Origin: Shewanella sp. SNU WT4
Lineage (GTDB): Bacteria > Pseudomonadota > Gammaproteobacteria > Enterobacterales > Shewanellaceae
Assembly (NCBI RefSeq): GCF_006494715.1
Contig: NZ_CP041151.1
Location: 3,162,001 to 3,226,000 of the forward strand
Reading direction: 5' to 3'
Length of the DNA: 64,000 nucleotides
The translations under genes were made by a program, and so were the position numbers. The notes beneath the pieces are model-generated. The model saw only the letters and a program-made list of their open reading frames with translations. It did no database searches and was not told the DNA's origin. Positions within the stretch are counted from its first letter, which is position 1. Each line of letters starts with the position of its first letter. Shown in pieces: positions 9,544 to 19,395 of this stretch.

Positions 9544-11514
9544 TTACGCATAATAATCTATACCCTGAGCATAACTAGTTGTCTGATTTGAACTTGTTTC
9601 GAGCTCGGCGCTGCTAAGCTCAGTCAACATATCGGTTTGTCCTTCAATGCCGCCTTCTTGCTTACCTTGCTGCTGTTGCTCTTTGCCTTGTTCAGACACC
9701 TGTGAGTCCGCTAATTGCATGCCCTGATCATTGAGTAAGTCGCGTAGTTTCGGCATGGCTTGTTCAAGCATGTCGCGGGTTTGCGCTGAGGCTGCCACAA
9801 ACTGCACTTGGGTTTGATCGCCCTGCACTTGAATGCGCACTAACAGGCTGCCAAGTTCAGGCGGGTCGAGACGAATTTCCGCTTGCCCAATCCCTTGAGA
9901 CACCATGGCCAGCAATTGTGATCGCATCACAGGCGCAAAGCGCTCAATCATTTCATGCTGTTGCAGCTGCTGATCTAAATGCTGGCGTAATGATAATTGC
10001 ACTTGGCTAACGTTTTGGGTTTTAGTGGCATCCAGGCTTGCGCTAGCTGTACTTGGTAATACATTTATGGTTTTAGGTTCATTTTCAACCACTTGAAATT
10101 TTGCATCGGCTAACAAACTTGCCATTTGCTTATCGGTTAGCGGTGCATCTTGCGGCGTTAATAGTGATTTGCTAAGTTGTGAAGCCATGCTCCCTTGGCT
10201 ATTTAGCGGCGATTGAGCCTCAAGATTAACGCCAGCATTTGGCGCACTATTCACTAGTCCCTCGCCTAAAATGTTACTGCGACTTTGTGGGCTTTGATTA
10301 AGTGCTGAATGGCTATTGGCATGTAACTGCGCTGTAGCGCTGGCTGATAGCTCAGCTTGATAGCCCTTCTGACTATTGGCGTTATCATTTAGCGCCGGTT
10401 TAGGATGATTCGCGCCATCACTCAGTACCAAGCTATTAATGTCCTTACCACTGACAACCGTAGCAGCCAGCGCATCTTTCGCGGTTTGCCATTTAGGTTC
10501 AGTATTTGGCAAAGGCTCACCAGAGGCGGCTAAGGTTTGCTGCAGCATGGCAGCCAAACTATGAGCATCAAGCTTATCCAATGCCTTAGCCTCCAGCCCT
10601 TGCGTGCTTAACCACTCTTTGAACTGCGCTAAATCATTGCTTGATAACTCAAGTGCTTGCCCTTGCTGCAATTGCTCCCAAGTATTGGTTAGCAAATTCT
10701 GTAACTCAGGCGGTAATGCCTCTTTATCATTGCCTTGCTGCCACTGAGCTAATAAGGCCGCAAGTTCATTGAGTACTTTGGCATCTATGTCTGTGGGCTG
10801 TTCATGCCCCAATGTCAGCGCTAATAGCTGCTCTAGTGAAAGCTCTGCCTCAGGTACTGCGCTGCCTTGCAGTAAGGCATCAAGCTCTTCAACCGCGAAA
10901 CTGAGTTCACCATCTAAACTAGCATCGGCCCCAGCTAATTGATTGACATTGAGGGAATCAAGGGCTGAGTCATCAATACCTAACTGACTAAACATCAGCG
11001 TCATAAAATCGTCACTGCCAAAATTTTTGCCAAGCGGCAAGTGTTTATCTTGACTGACAGCCGGCTTGTTAGCTTGATTAACGTCATGATTTAACGGTTT
11101 AGTTTTATCGGTTAATGCGGTGTTAGCATCGCTGTTTTTAACAGGCTTAATCTCGGGATTTCTTGGTGTGTCAGTACTTGTTTGCTGGGCGCGCACAGCA
11201 TCTTTACTTGCCGCGTCGCGATTAGCGGCATCTCTGCGGCTGTCATTGGCCGCCCTTTGATCAGCGGCAAGCTTATTATTAGCCGCCATTTGGGTATTTT
11301 CTTGCTGTAACTGCTCAGCTCTTTGCTGCCTAGCATTGGCGGCGGCCGTTAACGCGGTGGAGAAATCACTATCACGGCTAGATGCCACTTGACTGCGCGT
11401 ATTAGCTGAGCCGCTATTGACTAAACTGGCGTTAGTTGAGCTGCTATTTACTGCCGTAGTGACTACAGGCGCTAAAAACACAGATTGATTTTGCTGCATG
11501 CTATTCTCCGCCAA
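9544..11514 (-). CDS. fliK: FliK, hook-length control protein
   Basis: 656 residues. The first 500 or so are Gln/Ala/Asn-rich and of low complexity, as expected for the molecular ruler part. The C-terminal FliK domain (about 525-610) carries AEIRLDPPELGSLLVRIQVQ, followed by a Gln-rich tail. FliK is exported during hook growth and triggers the FlhB switch. It is the first gene of fliK-L-M-N-O-P-Q-R-flhB, which agrees with the sigma54-type promoter about 120 bp upstream. Long compared with enteric FliK (about 400 residues) but usual for Vibrio/Shewanella. Confidence 0.94.
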   Translation of the reverse strand: MAENSMQQNQSVFLAPVVTTAVNSSSTNASLVNSGSANTRSQVASSRDSDFSTALTAAANARQQRAEQLQQENTQMAANNKLAADQRAANDSRRDAANRDAASKDAVRAQQTSTDTPRNPEIKPVKNSDANTALTDKTKPLNHDVNQANKPAVSQDKHLPLGKNFGSDDFMTLMFSQLGIDDSALDSLNVNQLAGADASLDGELSFAVEELDALLQGSAVPEAELSLEQLLALTLGHEQPTDIDAKVLNELAALLAQWQQGNDKEALPPELQNLLTNTWEQLQQGQALELSSNDLAQFKEWLSTQGLEAKALDKLDAHSLAAMLQQTLAASGEPLPNTEPKWQTAKDALAATVVSGKDINSLVLSDGANHPKPALNDNANSQKGYQAELSASATAQLHANSHSALNQSPQSRSNILGEGLVNSAPNAGVNLEAQSPLNSQGSMASQLSKSLLTPQDAPLTDKQMASLLADAKFQVVENEPKTINVLPSTASASLDATKTQNVSQVQLSLRQHLDQQLQQHEMIERFAPVMRSQLLAMVSQGIGQAEIRLDPPELGSLLVRIQVQGDQTQVQFVAASAQTRDMLEQAMPKLRDLLNDQGMQLADSQVSEQGKEQQQQGKQEGGIEGQTDMLTELSSAELETSSNQTTSYAQGIDYYA

Positions 11515-11632
11515 GCCTTGATTGAATCTTAACCCGCATTTACTCAGGCCAGTTCCATGGGAGCGTTAACCTTAATCACAATGACAGTCACAGTGACAAT
11601 AACGGCAACCACTCCCTATTGACCTAGTTATA

Positions 11633-11648
11633 AGCAATTTAAATGCCA
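11633..11648 (-). promoter_or_regulatory. Sigma54 promoter for the fliK operon
   Basis: Minus-strand TGGCAT-TTAAA-TTGCT is a full match to the sigma54 consensus (TGGCAY-N5-TTGCW). It lies in the 255-bp gap between fliJ and fliK, about 120 bp upstream of the fliK ATG, so fliK-flhB can be transcribed independently of fliE-fliJ. Confidence 0.78.
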
Positions 11649-11769
11649 CAAACTAAGAGACTTAGGAATTGCAAGAGACAAGTTCAGAATAGCAACAGCA
11701 AGATAAGCAAGTATGAGGTTCGGCAAGCCTTAACGTATCAAACCCTAACGCCTTTTGCCTGTCGGGTAA

Positions 11770-12216
11770 TTAGCGAATGGTGCGTCTAGCGTATTGATTA
11801 ACCACAAACTCATCTTGCTGCTTTTGCTCTAATCGCTGCGCCTTAGCATTGGCTTGCTGGGCTTTTTTACCCAGCAGTTGCTCGACCGATTTACGTTTTT
11901 GCTGGCGCTGCAACCAATGCGCCTGCCTATGCTCACGAATATTATTGGCATCTGTAATGGTTTTAAGCTGATTAGCGATGGCGTCATCGATTTGGCGAAT
12001 GAAGCGCTGAAATTGATGATAATAATTGGCGCTAATATCTTGCCCGAGTTTATTTTTTAACTGCTGCATGTAATCCAAGCGATATTGATTGAGAGAGGCC
12101 AACTGCTGCTGGCGTTTTTGGCATTCAAGCTGGGCACTTTTTAATTGCAAGGCCGCCTGCTGCTCAGCTTCTGTCACTAGTTTTAGCACTGTTAGCAGTG
12201 GATCTTTACTCATCAC
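11770..12216 (-). CDS. fliJ: FliJ, export apparatus stalk / chaperone escort
   Basis: 148 residues, almost entirely alpha-helical coiled coil, rich in Gln, Lys and Ala, with the pattern LLTVLKLVTEAEQQAALQLKSAQ at the start. FliJ sits in the centre of the FliI hexamer and links it to FlhA. The assignment rests on length, coiled-coil character and position directly after fliI (24 bp). Either of two adjacent ATG codons could be the start. Confidence 0.92.
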   Translation of the reverse strand: MMSKDPLLTVLKLVTEAEQQAALQLKSAQLECQKRQQQLASLNQYRLDYMQQLKNKLGQDISANYYHQFQRFIRQIDDAIANQLKTITDANNIREHRQAHWLQRQQKRKSVEQLLGKKAQQANAKAQRLEQKQQDEFVVNQYARRTIR

Positions 12217-12240
12217 ACACTCCCTTTATTGAGTGAACCG

Positions 12241-13584
12241 CTACTTACATTGGGCTGCTAACTGGGTCAGCATTAATTGACTATCAGCAAAATTGACGCT
12301 TTGGCGCATGCTTTGGCGCATAAAAGCATTCATGGCCGGCAATAAGCGTATGGCATTATCAAGCCTAGGGTCGCTGCCTTGGGCATAAGCGCCGATGGAG
12401 ATTAAGTCGCGGTTTTGCTGGTACAAGGAATAGGTTTGTTTGACTTTACGCATAGCTTCAAGATGCTGCTCACTCACCACCATAGGTGCCACGCGGCTGA
12501 TAGATGCTTCAACATCTATGGCTGGATAATGGCCGCTATCGGCTAAGGTGCGCGACAGCACTATATGACCATCCAAAATGGCGCGGGCCGCATCGGCTAT
12601 TGGGTCTTGCAAGTCATCGCCTTCGGTTAATACCGTATAAAATGCGGTGATCCCGCCTTCGCCAGCGCTGGCATTACCATTACCCGCGCGCTCAACTAAA
12701 CGCGGCAACTTAGCAAATACGGACGGCGGATAACCTTTAGTGGCGGGCGGCTCGCCCACGGCCAAGGCAATTTCCCGCTGCGCCTGCGCGTACCGAGTTA
12801 AGCTATCCATCAATAACAACACGCTATAACCTAGCTCTCGATAATATTCAGCTAATCGGGTAGCGGTTTCGCAGGCACGCAGGCGCATTAATGGCGAAGT
12901 ATCCGCAGGCGCGGCGATGACGACAGAGCGCGCGCGCCCTTCATCACCAAGAATTTCTTCAATAAACTCTTTCACTTCTCGGCCACGCTCCCCCACCAGC
13001 CCAACAATAATCACATCGGCATTAGTGCCGCGGGTCATCATGCCTAGCAGCACACTTTTACCTACGCCTGAGCCTGCAAATAATCCCATGCGTTGACCAA
13101 CGCCCACAGTTAACATGGCATTGATGACTCGAATACCGACATCAAGTGGCTCAGTAATAGCGCGCCGCGATAACGGATTTATCGCTTCTGTGTGACTACT
13201 CACTCGTTTTTCAAAGGTTAATGGCCCAAGTCCATCAAGGGGTTCGCCGCTACCATCAAGCACACGCCCAAGTAATGCCATTCCCACAGGTAAACCCGCT
13301 TTGGCGCCAAGGGGGGTCACTCTAGCGCCAGGCAATACTCCGCGCAGTTCATCCACTGGCATCAGGTATAAAATATCATCATCAAAGCCCACGACTTCAG
13401 CCACTAGCTCGCCTGCCATAGTTTCTATGCTGCATAAACTGCCCACAGGCGCGCGGCAACCACAGGCTTCTAAAGTGAGGCCAACCACCCGCACTAACTG
13501 CCCAGATGCCACAGCGCGAAACGGATGTTGCTGCTGCAAATGCTGAGTTAAGCTCTGTTTGAGGTGCTGCTGACGACTTGTCAT
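12241..13584 (-). CDS. fliI: FliI, flagellum-specific export ATPase
   Basis: 447 residues. Walker A lies in [16 protein letters not shown] and Walker B in [28 protein letters not shown], the signature of the F1/FliI ATPase family. FliI forms a hexamer at the base of the export gate and delivers substrates with FliH and FliJ. Its ATG overlaps the fliH stop codon (TAATG), indicating translational coupling. Confidence 0.97.
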   Translation of the reverse strand: MTSRQQHLKQSLTQHLQQQHPFRAVASGQLVRVVGLTLEACGCRAPVGSLCSIETMAGELVAEVVGFDDDILYLMPVDELRGVLPGARVTPLGAKAGLPVGMALLGRVLDGSGEPLDGLGPLTFEKRVSSHTEAINPLSRRAITEPLDVGIRVINAMLTVGVGQRMGLFAGSGVGKSVLLGMMTRGTNADVIIVGLVGERGREVKEFIEEILGDEGRARSVVIAAPADTSPLMRLRACETATRLAEYYRELGYSVLLLMDSLTRYAQAQREIALAVGEPPATKGYPPSVFAKLPRLVERAGNGNASAGEGGITAFYTVLTEGDDLQDPIADAARAILDGHIVLSRTLADSGHYPAIDVEASISRVAPMVVSEQHLEAMRKVKQTYSLYQQNRDLISIGAYAQGSDPRLDNAIRLLPAMNAFMRQSMRQSVNFADSQLMLTQLAAQCK

Positions 13585-14558
13585 TATTCTTCCCGCATCA
13601 CTTGAGTACTGGCATCTAAGTTATCTAACTCAATGGCGGATGCCTCTGTGACAACTGAATTAGGCTCACTGTCACTTGCTAATTCATTGTCACTAGTGTC
13701 AGTGCCATCGCTATGATCGCAAGCGGTATCGGCGCTTGTTGAGCGCGCCGCAAGTGTGGCTTGTTTATCATTGATTTGATTGGATAACTGCTGCATTTGC
13801 GCGCTGGTTTGAGCCAGCACGGCTTGCAGGCGGGGCTGCAAACTTAAATCCACTAAAGAACGGCCCGAAGCAATTTGGCAATCACCGCGCCCTAAGCAAG
13901 GATCGGCTTGCAATTGCCAGCCATTATGCTCCATGTGCTCGGCGCCATATAAGGTGGTAACCAATTGAATATCATCGGGATGTAGATGAATCGCTATGGT
14001 TTTACTGGCTAAGGGTAAGGCGGCGATGCCTTGTTTAAGGGTATGAAGAATATGTTCAGGTTTTATGGATAATTCATGGCCAATTACGGCCTGGCTTAAG
14101 GCTTGAGTTAACTGCAATAACTGATATTCAATTTCATCATCCAGCAAAGATAGCGGCGCCATAAACTGGCTAATTAAGCCATCAAAGCGCGCCATCATGT
14201 CCGTGGCTTTAGCCATGCCTTGCTCGTAACCTTGTTGCTCGCCTTGACTAAAGCCTTGTTGATGGCCTTGCATTAAGCCTTCTAAGCGCCCCGCCTCTAG
14301 CCCTTGCTCTAGTCCCTGCGCTCGTCCCTCAGCAAAGCCTTCTTGCTCGGCTTCGAGGCGAATTTGCTCAAGTTCAGCCATGGTTGGCGGCATCATGGTG
14401 AGATCGTTATCAAGGGGTAATACTAACTCCCCAGGGACATGACCAAATAAGTCTTTATCTGGGCGGGCAATATCATGACTCACATCAGGCATGCGCCAAG
14501 CATCAAACTCTTCTTGCTCTTCTGGGCGCACCAGATAGCGGGTGATTTTTTCAGCCAT
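13584..14558 (-). CDS. fliH: FliH, regulator of the export ATPase
   Basis: 324 residues. The middle (about 74-120) has a long run of glycines spaced every four residues ([20 protein letters not shown] and onward), the GxxxG helix repeat typical of FliH. The C-terminal domain (about 130-240) is the part that binds FliI and resembles V/F-ATPase stalk subunits. An acidic, low-complexity tail (about 270-324) is extra compared with enteric FliH. Starts at TAATG with fliG. Confidence 0.93.
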   Translation of the reverse strand: MAEKITRYLVRPEEQEEFDAWRMPDVSHDIARPDKDLFGHVPGELVLPLDNDLTMMPPTMAELEQIRLEAEQEGFAEGRAQGLEQGLEAGRLEGLMQGHQQGFSQGEQQGYEQGMAKATDMMARFDGLISQFMAPLSLLDDEIEYQLLQLTQALSQAVIGHELSIKPEHILHTLKQGIAALPLASKTIAIHLHPDDIQLVTTLYGAEHMEHNGWQLQADPCLGRGDCQIASGRSLVDLSLQPRLQAVLAQTSAQMQQLSNQINDKQATLAARSTSADTACDHSDGTDTSDNELASDSEPNSVVTEASAIELDNLDASTQVMREE

Positions 14559-15595
14559 TAGAGGAACTCATCTCCGCCACCACCACCCAACATGATTTCA
14601 CCTGAATCCGCTAAGCGGCGCGCAATCGCCAAAATTTCTTTTTGCGCGACTTCCACTTCACTTAAGCGAATAGGCCCCATGGCTTCCAAGTCATCAGCCA
14701 GCAGTTCGGCGGCGCGTTTAGACATGTTGGCCAAGATTTTAGTTTTAAGCCCGTCATCGGCGCCTTTAAGGGCTTTCATTAAAGCATCTTGCTGAACTTC
14801 ACGCAATATTGCCTGAATACCGCGATCATCCACATCAATCAGGTTTTCAAACACAAACATCAAGTCTTGAATTTGCTGCGCCATTTCTTCATCGGCTTCG
14901 CGCATGGTTTCCATAATCTGGCTTTCCACCGCGGTATCGAGGAAGTTCATAATATCCGCTGCCGTTTTTAGGCCGCCCATTTTGGCCGCCTGCGCGCCGC
15001 CTTGTCCGGCAAATTGTTTTTCCATGATATCGTTGAGCTCTTGCAAGGCCGCAGGCTGCACTTCTTCAAGGTTCGCGATACGCATCAACAAATCTAAGCG
15101 AGTATTTTCAGGGAATTGCGAGAAAATCTCGGCCGCTTGATCTGAGTCTAAATAGGATAAAACAATGGTTTGAATTTGTGGGTGCTCATTTTGAATGATG
15201 GTGGCCACTTGTCTGGCGTCCATCCATTTTAATGACTCTAAGCCTTTAGAGGCGCCGCCCATGACAATTTGTTCAATCAAGTTACCGGCCTTCTCTTCAC
15301 CTAAGGCCGACATTAAGGCGCGGCGCACAAATTCCTGACTGTTAAAACCAATAGCGGTAAAGTTTTGAATGTCATCAAGAAATTTCTTATGCACAGCCAT
15401 GACTTTATCTTGATTAAAATCTTTCATGCCTGCCATCACCATGCCGACGCGCTGCACTTGTTTGGGCTCTAAATGCCGCATAATCGCGGCAGCGTCGGCT
15501 TCGCTCAGGCTAAGGAGCAAAATAGCCGTCTTATCTATGCCGCTCATATCGGCAATATTAAACGCTTCCTTTTCAACTTTTTTATCGTCCGCCAT
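14558..15595 (-). CDS. fliG: FliG, motor switch rotor protein
   Basis: 345 residues, the normal length. It has the N-terminal FliF-binding domain, the EHPQ motif (NEHPQIQTIVLSYL) of the middle domain and the C-terminal torque domain with the charged helix (about 275-335). FliG converts ion flow through the stators into rotation. It ends in an acidic tail (GGGGGDEFL). It overlaps the end of fliF by 14 bp. Confidence 0.97.
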   Translation of the reverse strand: MADDKKVEKEAFNIADMSGIDKTAILLLSLSEADAAAIMRHLEPKQVQRVGMVMAGMKDFNQDKVMAVHKKFLDDIQNFTAIGFNSQEFVRRALMSALGEEKAGNLIEQIVMGGASKGLESLKWMDARQVATIIQNEHPQIQTIVLSYLDSDQAAEIFSQFPENTRLDLLMRIANLEEVQPAALQELNDIMEKQFAGQGGAQAAKMGGLKTAADIMNFLDTAVESQIMETMREADEEMAQQIQDLMFVFENLIDVDDRGIQAILREVQQDALMKALKGADDGLKTKILANMSKRAAELLADDLEAMGPIRLSEVEVAQKEILAIARRLADSGEIMLGGGGGDEFL

Positions 15596-17291
15596 CTTCG
15601 TCCAACCATCTTTGAATTACTTGAGTCGATAATTCAGGTTCATTGGCCACCAATGCCCGAATAGCCTTAATCACATCATCATCTCTATGTAGCGTTGGAA
15701 TTTGGATGGAACCATCTTCCCGATAGGAGTATTCCGAATCATTGGCCTTAAGCATGCCTAAGGTGTCACTGGCAAATTGATCTTCAATGTCGGCCAATTC
15801 ATTGTTAAGCCTAAGTTCGTCAGGTAAAGGTTGGCCATCTGGGTAAATCAGCTTTCTAAGCATAGGCCTAACCACAGCTAAGATAAGCACTAACACCACA
15901 AAGGCGCCCAAGGCCAATTTAACCGCCCGCCAGAACCAAGGCTGTTCCCACAGTACTGGCTCAGGACCCGCTTCAATCAGTTGATCCATAAAGGGAACTG
16001 TCACGACTTCTATGCTATCGCCGCGATCACTGCTAAACCCTACCGCGCCTTCTAACAAGCGGCGAATATTGCTAAGTTCATCGGCAGTGCGCTCAACCCG
16101 AGTAATGTCGCCATTTTCAGCAGCAGGTCCTGGTTTAAAATCCACTGCCACCGACACACTGACGCGCTTAACTGTGCCAATTTGCTGACGGGTATGGCTT
16201 ATGATGGTATCGAGCTCAAAATTACGAGTCGCTTCCTTATGTGAACTGCCATTACTGGTACTGGTTTTGGCACCCTCGGTGGCATCTTGCGGAATATTGG
16301 CATCCATGGGCGGTTGATTACTTAAGGCGCCAGGAATGCCACCGATACTGCCGCTATTTGATTGATTCTCAACGGTCATTTCGCTTCTAAGGGAAGGTAC
16401 TTCTGGATTAAAGCGCTTAGAGGTTTCTTCAACCGCGGTGAAATCAAGATTAACGTCAACTTGAGATGTAAAGTTTTCAGGGCCAAGGATAGGGATTAAA
16501 ATCGCTTCAATTTTAGCGCGATATTCAGCTTCTTTTTGCTGCACTAATTCTTGCTCGCGCCGCGCTATGGCAGAAACGCCTGTTTGACTGCCAGAATTTA
16601 ATAAGCGGCCATTGGCATCGGTTACTGTCACCCGCGATGGCTCTAAACCTTCAACGGCTGAAGCCACAATATCGACCACAGCATCGACTTCGCCTTGAGC
16701 TAACCCAGCGCGCCGAGTAGTCACTACCACAGTGGCACTTGGCTGACTGCGATGGCGCGCAAACACATTCTCTTTAGGCAGAGCTAAAATCACCTTAGCC
16801 CGGCTAATGCTGGTAAGCTCTTCAATCGCCTTGGCTAAATGTTGCTCTTGGCTGAACTTTAACCGTGCTTGCTCCATTTGCTGGCTAACGCCAAAACCGG
16901 TTTCTTTACTTAAGAAATCAGCGCTGCTGGTCGCTGTTTCAACACCGGCGCGGGACAGTAACATCTTAACGCTTTGATACTGCTCTTCAGACACCTTAAT
17001 CACATCCACATCAATCTTATAGTCAACGCGGTTTTTATCGAGCACATCAAGGACCTCAACCATCTGTTGAGTATCCATTTTAGGTAAAGGTCTAAATTCA
17101 GGCTCTTGCGCCCAGATCATGATAAACACAGCCACAGCTAAACAAATTGCTAATGCTAAAATCATGGTGATTTGACGCAAAACATCACTGCCGCCAAAAC
17201 GGCTACTCTTGCCTGATTCATGTTCTTGAGCGGCGCCATTATCGGCATTTATGGTGGCAGCATCGGCGCCAGTGATCACGTTTGTACTCAC
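15582..17291 (-). CDS. fliF: FliF, MS-ring protein
   Basis: 569 residues. Two membrane segments (about 38-60 and 448-470) bracket a large periplasmic part with the YscJ/FliF ring-building motifs (KAIEELTSISRAKVILALPKENVF). The C-terminal cytoplasmic tail binds FliG. FliF forms the MS ring on which the flagellum is built. It lies 91 bp downstream of fliE in the same direction. Confidence 0.97.
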   Translation of the reverse strand: MSTNVITGADAATINADNGAAQEHESGKSSRFGGSDVLRQITMILALAICLAVAVFIMIWAQEPEFRPLPKMDTQQMVEVLDVLDKNRVDYKIDVDVIKVSEEQYQSVKMLLSRAGVETATSSADFLSKETGFGVSQQMEQARLKFSQEQHLAKAIEELTSISRAKVILALPKENVFARHRSQPSATVVVTTRRAGLAQGEVDAVVDIVASAVEGLEPSRVTVTDANGRLLNSGSQTGVSAIARREQELVQQKEAEYRAKIEAILIPILGPENFTSQVDVNLDFTAVEETSKRFNPEVPSLRSEMTVENQSNSGSIGGIPGALSNQPPMDANIPQDATEGAKTSTSNGSSHKEATRNFELDTIISHTRQQIGTVKRVSVSVAVDFKPGPAAENGDITRVERTADELSNIRRLLEGAVGFSSDRGDSIEVVTVPFMDQLIEAGPEPVLWEQPWFWRAVKLALGAFVVLVLILAVVRPMLRKLIYPDGQPLPDELRLNNELADIEDQFASDTLGMLKANDSEYSYREDGSIQIPTLHRDDDVIKAIRALVANEPELSTQVIQRWLDEDGGR

Positions 17292-17382
17292 AGTATCATT
17301 CCTGAATTTTTTAGCTGTCCAGAACCTTTTATAGCAGCCCCTTACATATCAAGCGCTGACATCACTTAGCCGCGGCTTGGTA

Positions 17383-17721
17383 TCACACTGGCATGCTCAT
17401 AATCTCTTTATAAGCATCAACGAACTTATTGCGAACTTGTAGGGTTGCTTCAAAAGCCACACTGGCTTTTTCGCGGGCGATGACGGTATCAGATAGGCTC
17501 ACGCGGGTGTCGCCCATTTCCAGCCGCGTCGCCAAGCTGCTGGAGTTATGTTGCAACTCATTGACAGAACCTATGGCTTGATTGAGCAATTGCGAAAAAT
17601 CGGCGCCTTGAGTGTTATTAACCTGACGCATTGACTCAGGTAATAGGTTGGTCGACGGGGAAATTTCAGCTTTGATGGCCTGCATTTCAGCAAACAAGGG
17701 GTTAGTGGTAATTTGCATCAT
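17383..17721 (-). CDS. fliE: FliE, MS-ring/rod junction protein
   Basis: 112 residues with the conserved C-terminal FliE block (VIAREKASVAFEATLQVRNKFVDAYKEIMSMPV). FliE joins the MS ring to the proximal rod and is the first protein exported. An AGGAGG ribosome site lies just before the ATG. First gene of the fliE-fliF-fliG-fliH-fliI-fliJ operon, with a sigma54-type promoter about 50 bp upstream. Confidence 0.95.
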   Translation of the reverse strand: MMQITTNPLFAEMQAIKAEISPSTNLLPESMRQVNNTQGADFSQLLNQAIGSVNELQHNSSSLATRLEMGDTRVSLSDTVIAREKASVAFEATLQVRNKFVDAYKEIMSMPV

Positions 17722-17768
17722 AGCCTCCTGACGGCAACTTGACTCTTTGGCGAGTAGTCATCTCTCGA

Positions 17769-17785
17769 TGCAATTAGTTTGCCAA
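17769..17785 (-). promoter_or_regulatory. Sigma54 promoter for fliEFGHIJ
   Basis: Minus-strand TTGGCAA-ACTAA-TTGCA matches the sigma54 consensus except for one base, with 12-bp GG to GC spacing. Predicted start near 17758, giving a leader of about 37 nt to the fliE ATG. The rest of the 330-bp fliE-flrC gap holds only the flrC hairpin. Confidence 0.75.
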
Positions 17786-17994
17786 CACTAATATTGACGA
17801 GTTAGCTGTAAGTCGGTGGACATGAAGGGAATGAATCTAGACGGGCTATGTGGTTAAGCTATGTTGCCAAGCTATCTTGTCAGGCTATCTGAGTAACGAA
17901 CTCGCTTAGCTACGCCTAATATCTATGACCAATAACTATGACTAATTAACTCAGTTGGTTATCAAAAAAAGTTGCCATAACAAATAATCAGCAC

Positions 17995-18034
17995 TCAGCC
18001 CAAGTTAACGCTTAAGCTGGTTAACTTGGGCTGA
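17995..18034 (-). terminator. Hairpin downstream of flrC
   Basis: A 15-bp perfect inverted repeat (arms 17995-18009 and 18020-18034, 10-nt loop) lies 18 bp beyond the flrC stop. On the minus strand no T run follows, so termination strength is uncertain. It separates flrBC from fliE. Confidence 0.6.
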
Positions 18035-18051
18035 ATGATTGCAACGGGCGA

Positions 18052-19395
18052 CTAAATCGCCATGCCAAGCTCGCGCATTCTAGCCATTTTATAGCGCAAA
18101 GTTCTGGCGCTAATGCCGAGCTTTTCAGCCACTAACTTACGGCTACCTTGGCATTGATTTAAAGTTTCAAGAATGATCACATGCTCTTGGGCTTGCAACT
18201 CTTGCCCTAGCCCTTCGCTATTAACTGGCTCTTGTTCTTGAGCATTAAAAGCTATGGGTTCCTGAGTATCGATAATGATATCTATGGCGCTAATATTTAG
18301 CCCTTGGCACAAAATTAGCGCTCTTTGCATGACGTTATCAAGCTCGCGCACATTGCCAGGCCAGCGATGACCTAATAAGCGCCGACAGGCGATATCATCA
18401 AGCTCAGGTACGGCTCTTTGACTGTGCTCACAATGGCGCGTCAATAAATGCCGTGCCAGCGGTAAAATATCCAGCGGCCTGTCTTTTAAGGCCGGCCAAG
18501 TGAGCGGGAACACATTGATGCGATAGTATAAATCTTCTCTAAACTCGCCATTATCCACCGCAGCTTTTAAATCACGGTTTGAGGTCGCTAAAATCCGCAC
18601 GTTCAGGGCTATGGTTTTGCGGCCGCCTAAACGCTCGACCTCGCGCTCTTGCAATACCCGCAGCAACTTAGCTTGCAACGACAAATCCATTTCAGAGATT
18701 TCATCGAGCAGTAAAGTGCCGCCCTCGGCTTGCTCAAACTTGCCAGGGCACGCTTGATAAGCGCCAGTAAATGCGCCTTTCTCGTAACCAAATAAGGTGG
18801 CTTCAAGCATATTTTCAGGAATCGCGGCGCAGTTAATCGCCACAAACGGCGCGTTGCTGCGTGCGCTATGCTGATGGATATAGCGCGCTAACACTTCTTT
18901 ACCTGAGCCGCTCGGACCTAAAATCATCACCGACGCGTCAGAAACGGCGACGCGGCTTGCCAAATTAAGGAGTGCAATACTCTTATCATCGCACACCACA
19001 GGCCCTGCAATGGGCGCGGCATTTGGCATATAGCGGCTCACTTGATTGAGCAGCACTTCAGGCGCAAAGGGTTTAGCTAAATAATCAACGGCGCCTAATT
19101 TAATGGCATCAACAGCGCTATCAATACTGGCAAAGGCTGTCATCAGTAACACCGGCAATTGATGATGATTTTTTTGTAAGTAAGCCAGCAAGCCCATGCC
19201 GCCAATACCCGGCATTTGCACATCACTAATCACCATATCTACTGAGTGCTGTTTTAGCGCCAAGATGGCATCTTCTGCCGTTACCGCTTCAATGCAGTGA
19301 TAGTGCGCTAGCAGTAATGTATCAACTAACGCTTCACGTAAGTGGCTATCATCTTCGACCAATAAAATCGTTCCGGCGTTCATAGGCTGACTCAC
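18052..19395 (-). CDS. flrC: FlrC, sigma54-dependent response regulator for middle flagellar genes
   Basis: 447 residues: receiver domain (about 8-120, phospho-acceptor D58 in VISDVQMPG), AAA+ domain with Walker A GPSGSGKE (160-167) and an intact GAFTGA loop (207-212) that contacts sigma54, and a C-terminal Fis-type helix-turn-helix (about 405-447). The partner kinase is FlrB. In Vibrio and Shewanella, FlrC-P activates basal-body, hook and in some cases flagellin genes. Its ATG overlaps the flrB stop by 4 bp. Confidence 0.95.
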   Translation of the reverse strand: MSQPMNAGTILLVEDDSHLREALVDTLLLAHYHCIEAVTAEDAILALKQHSVDMVISDVQMPGIGGMGLLAYLQKNHHQLPVLLMTAFASIDSAVDAIKLGAVDYLAKPFAPEVLLNQVSRYMPNAAPIAGPVVCDDKSIALLNLASRVAVSDASVMILGPSGSGKEVLARYIHQHSARSNAPFVAINCAAIPENMLEATLFGYEKGAFTGAYQACPGKFEQAEGGTLLLDEISEMDLSLQAKLLRVLQEREVERLGGRKTIALNVRILATSNRDLKAAVDNGEFREDLYYRINVFPLTWPALKDRPLDILPLARHLLTRHCEHSQRAVPELDDIACRRLLGHRWPGNVRELDNVMQRALILCQGLNISAIDIIIDTQEPIAFNAQEQEPVNSEGLGQELQAQEHVIILETLNQCQGSRKLVAEKLGISARTLRYKMARMRELGMAI

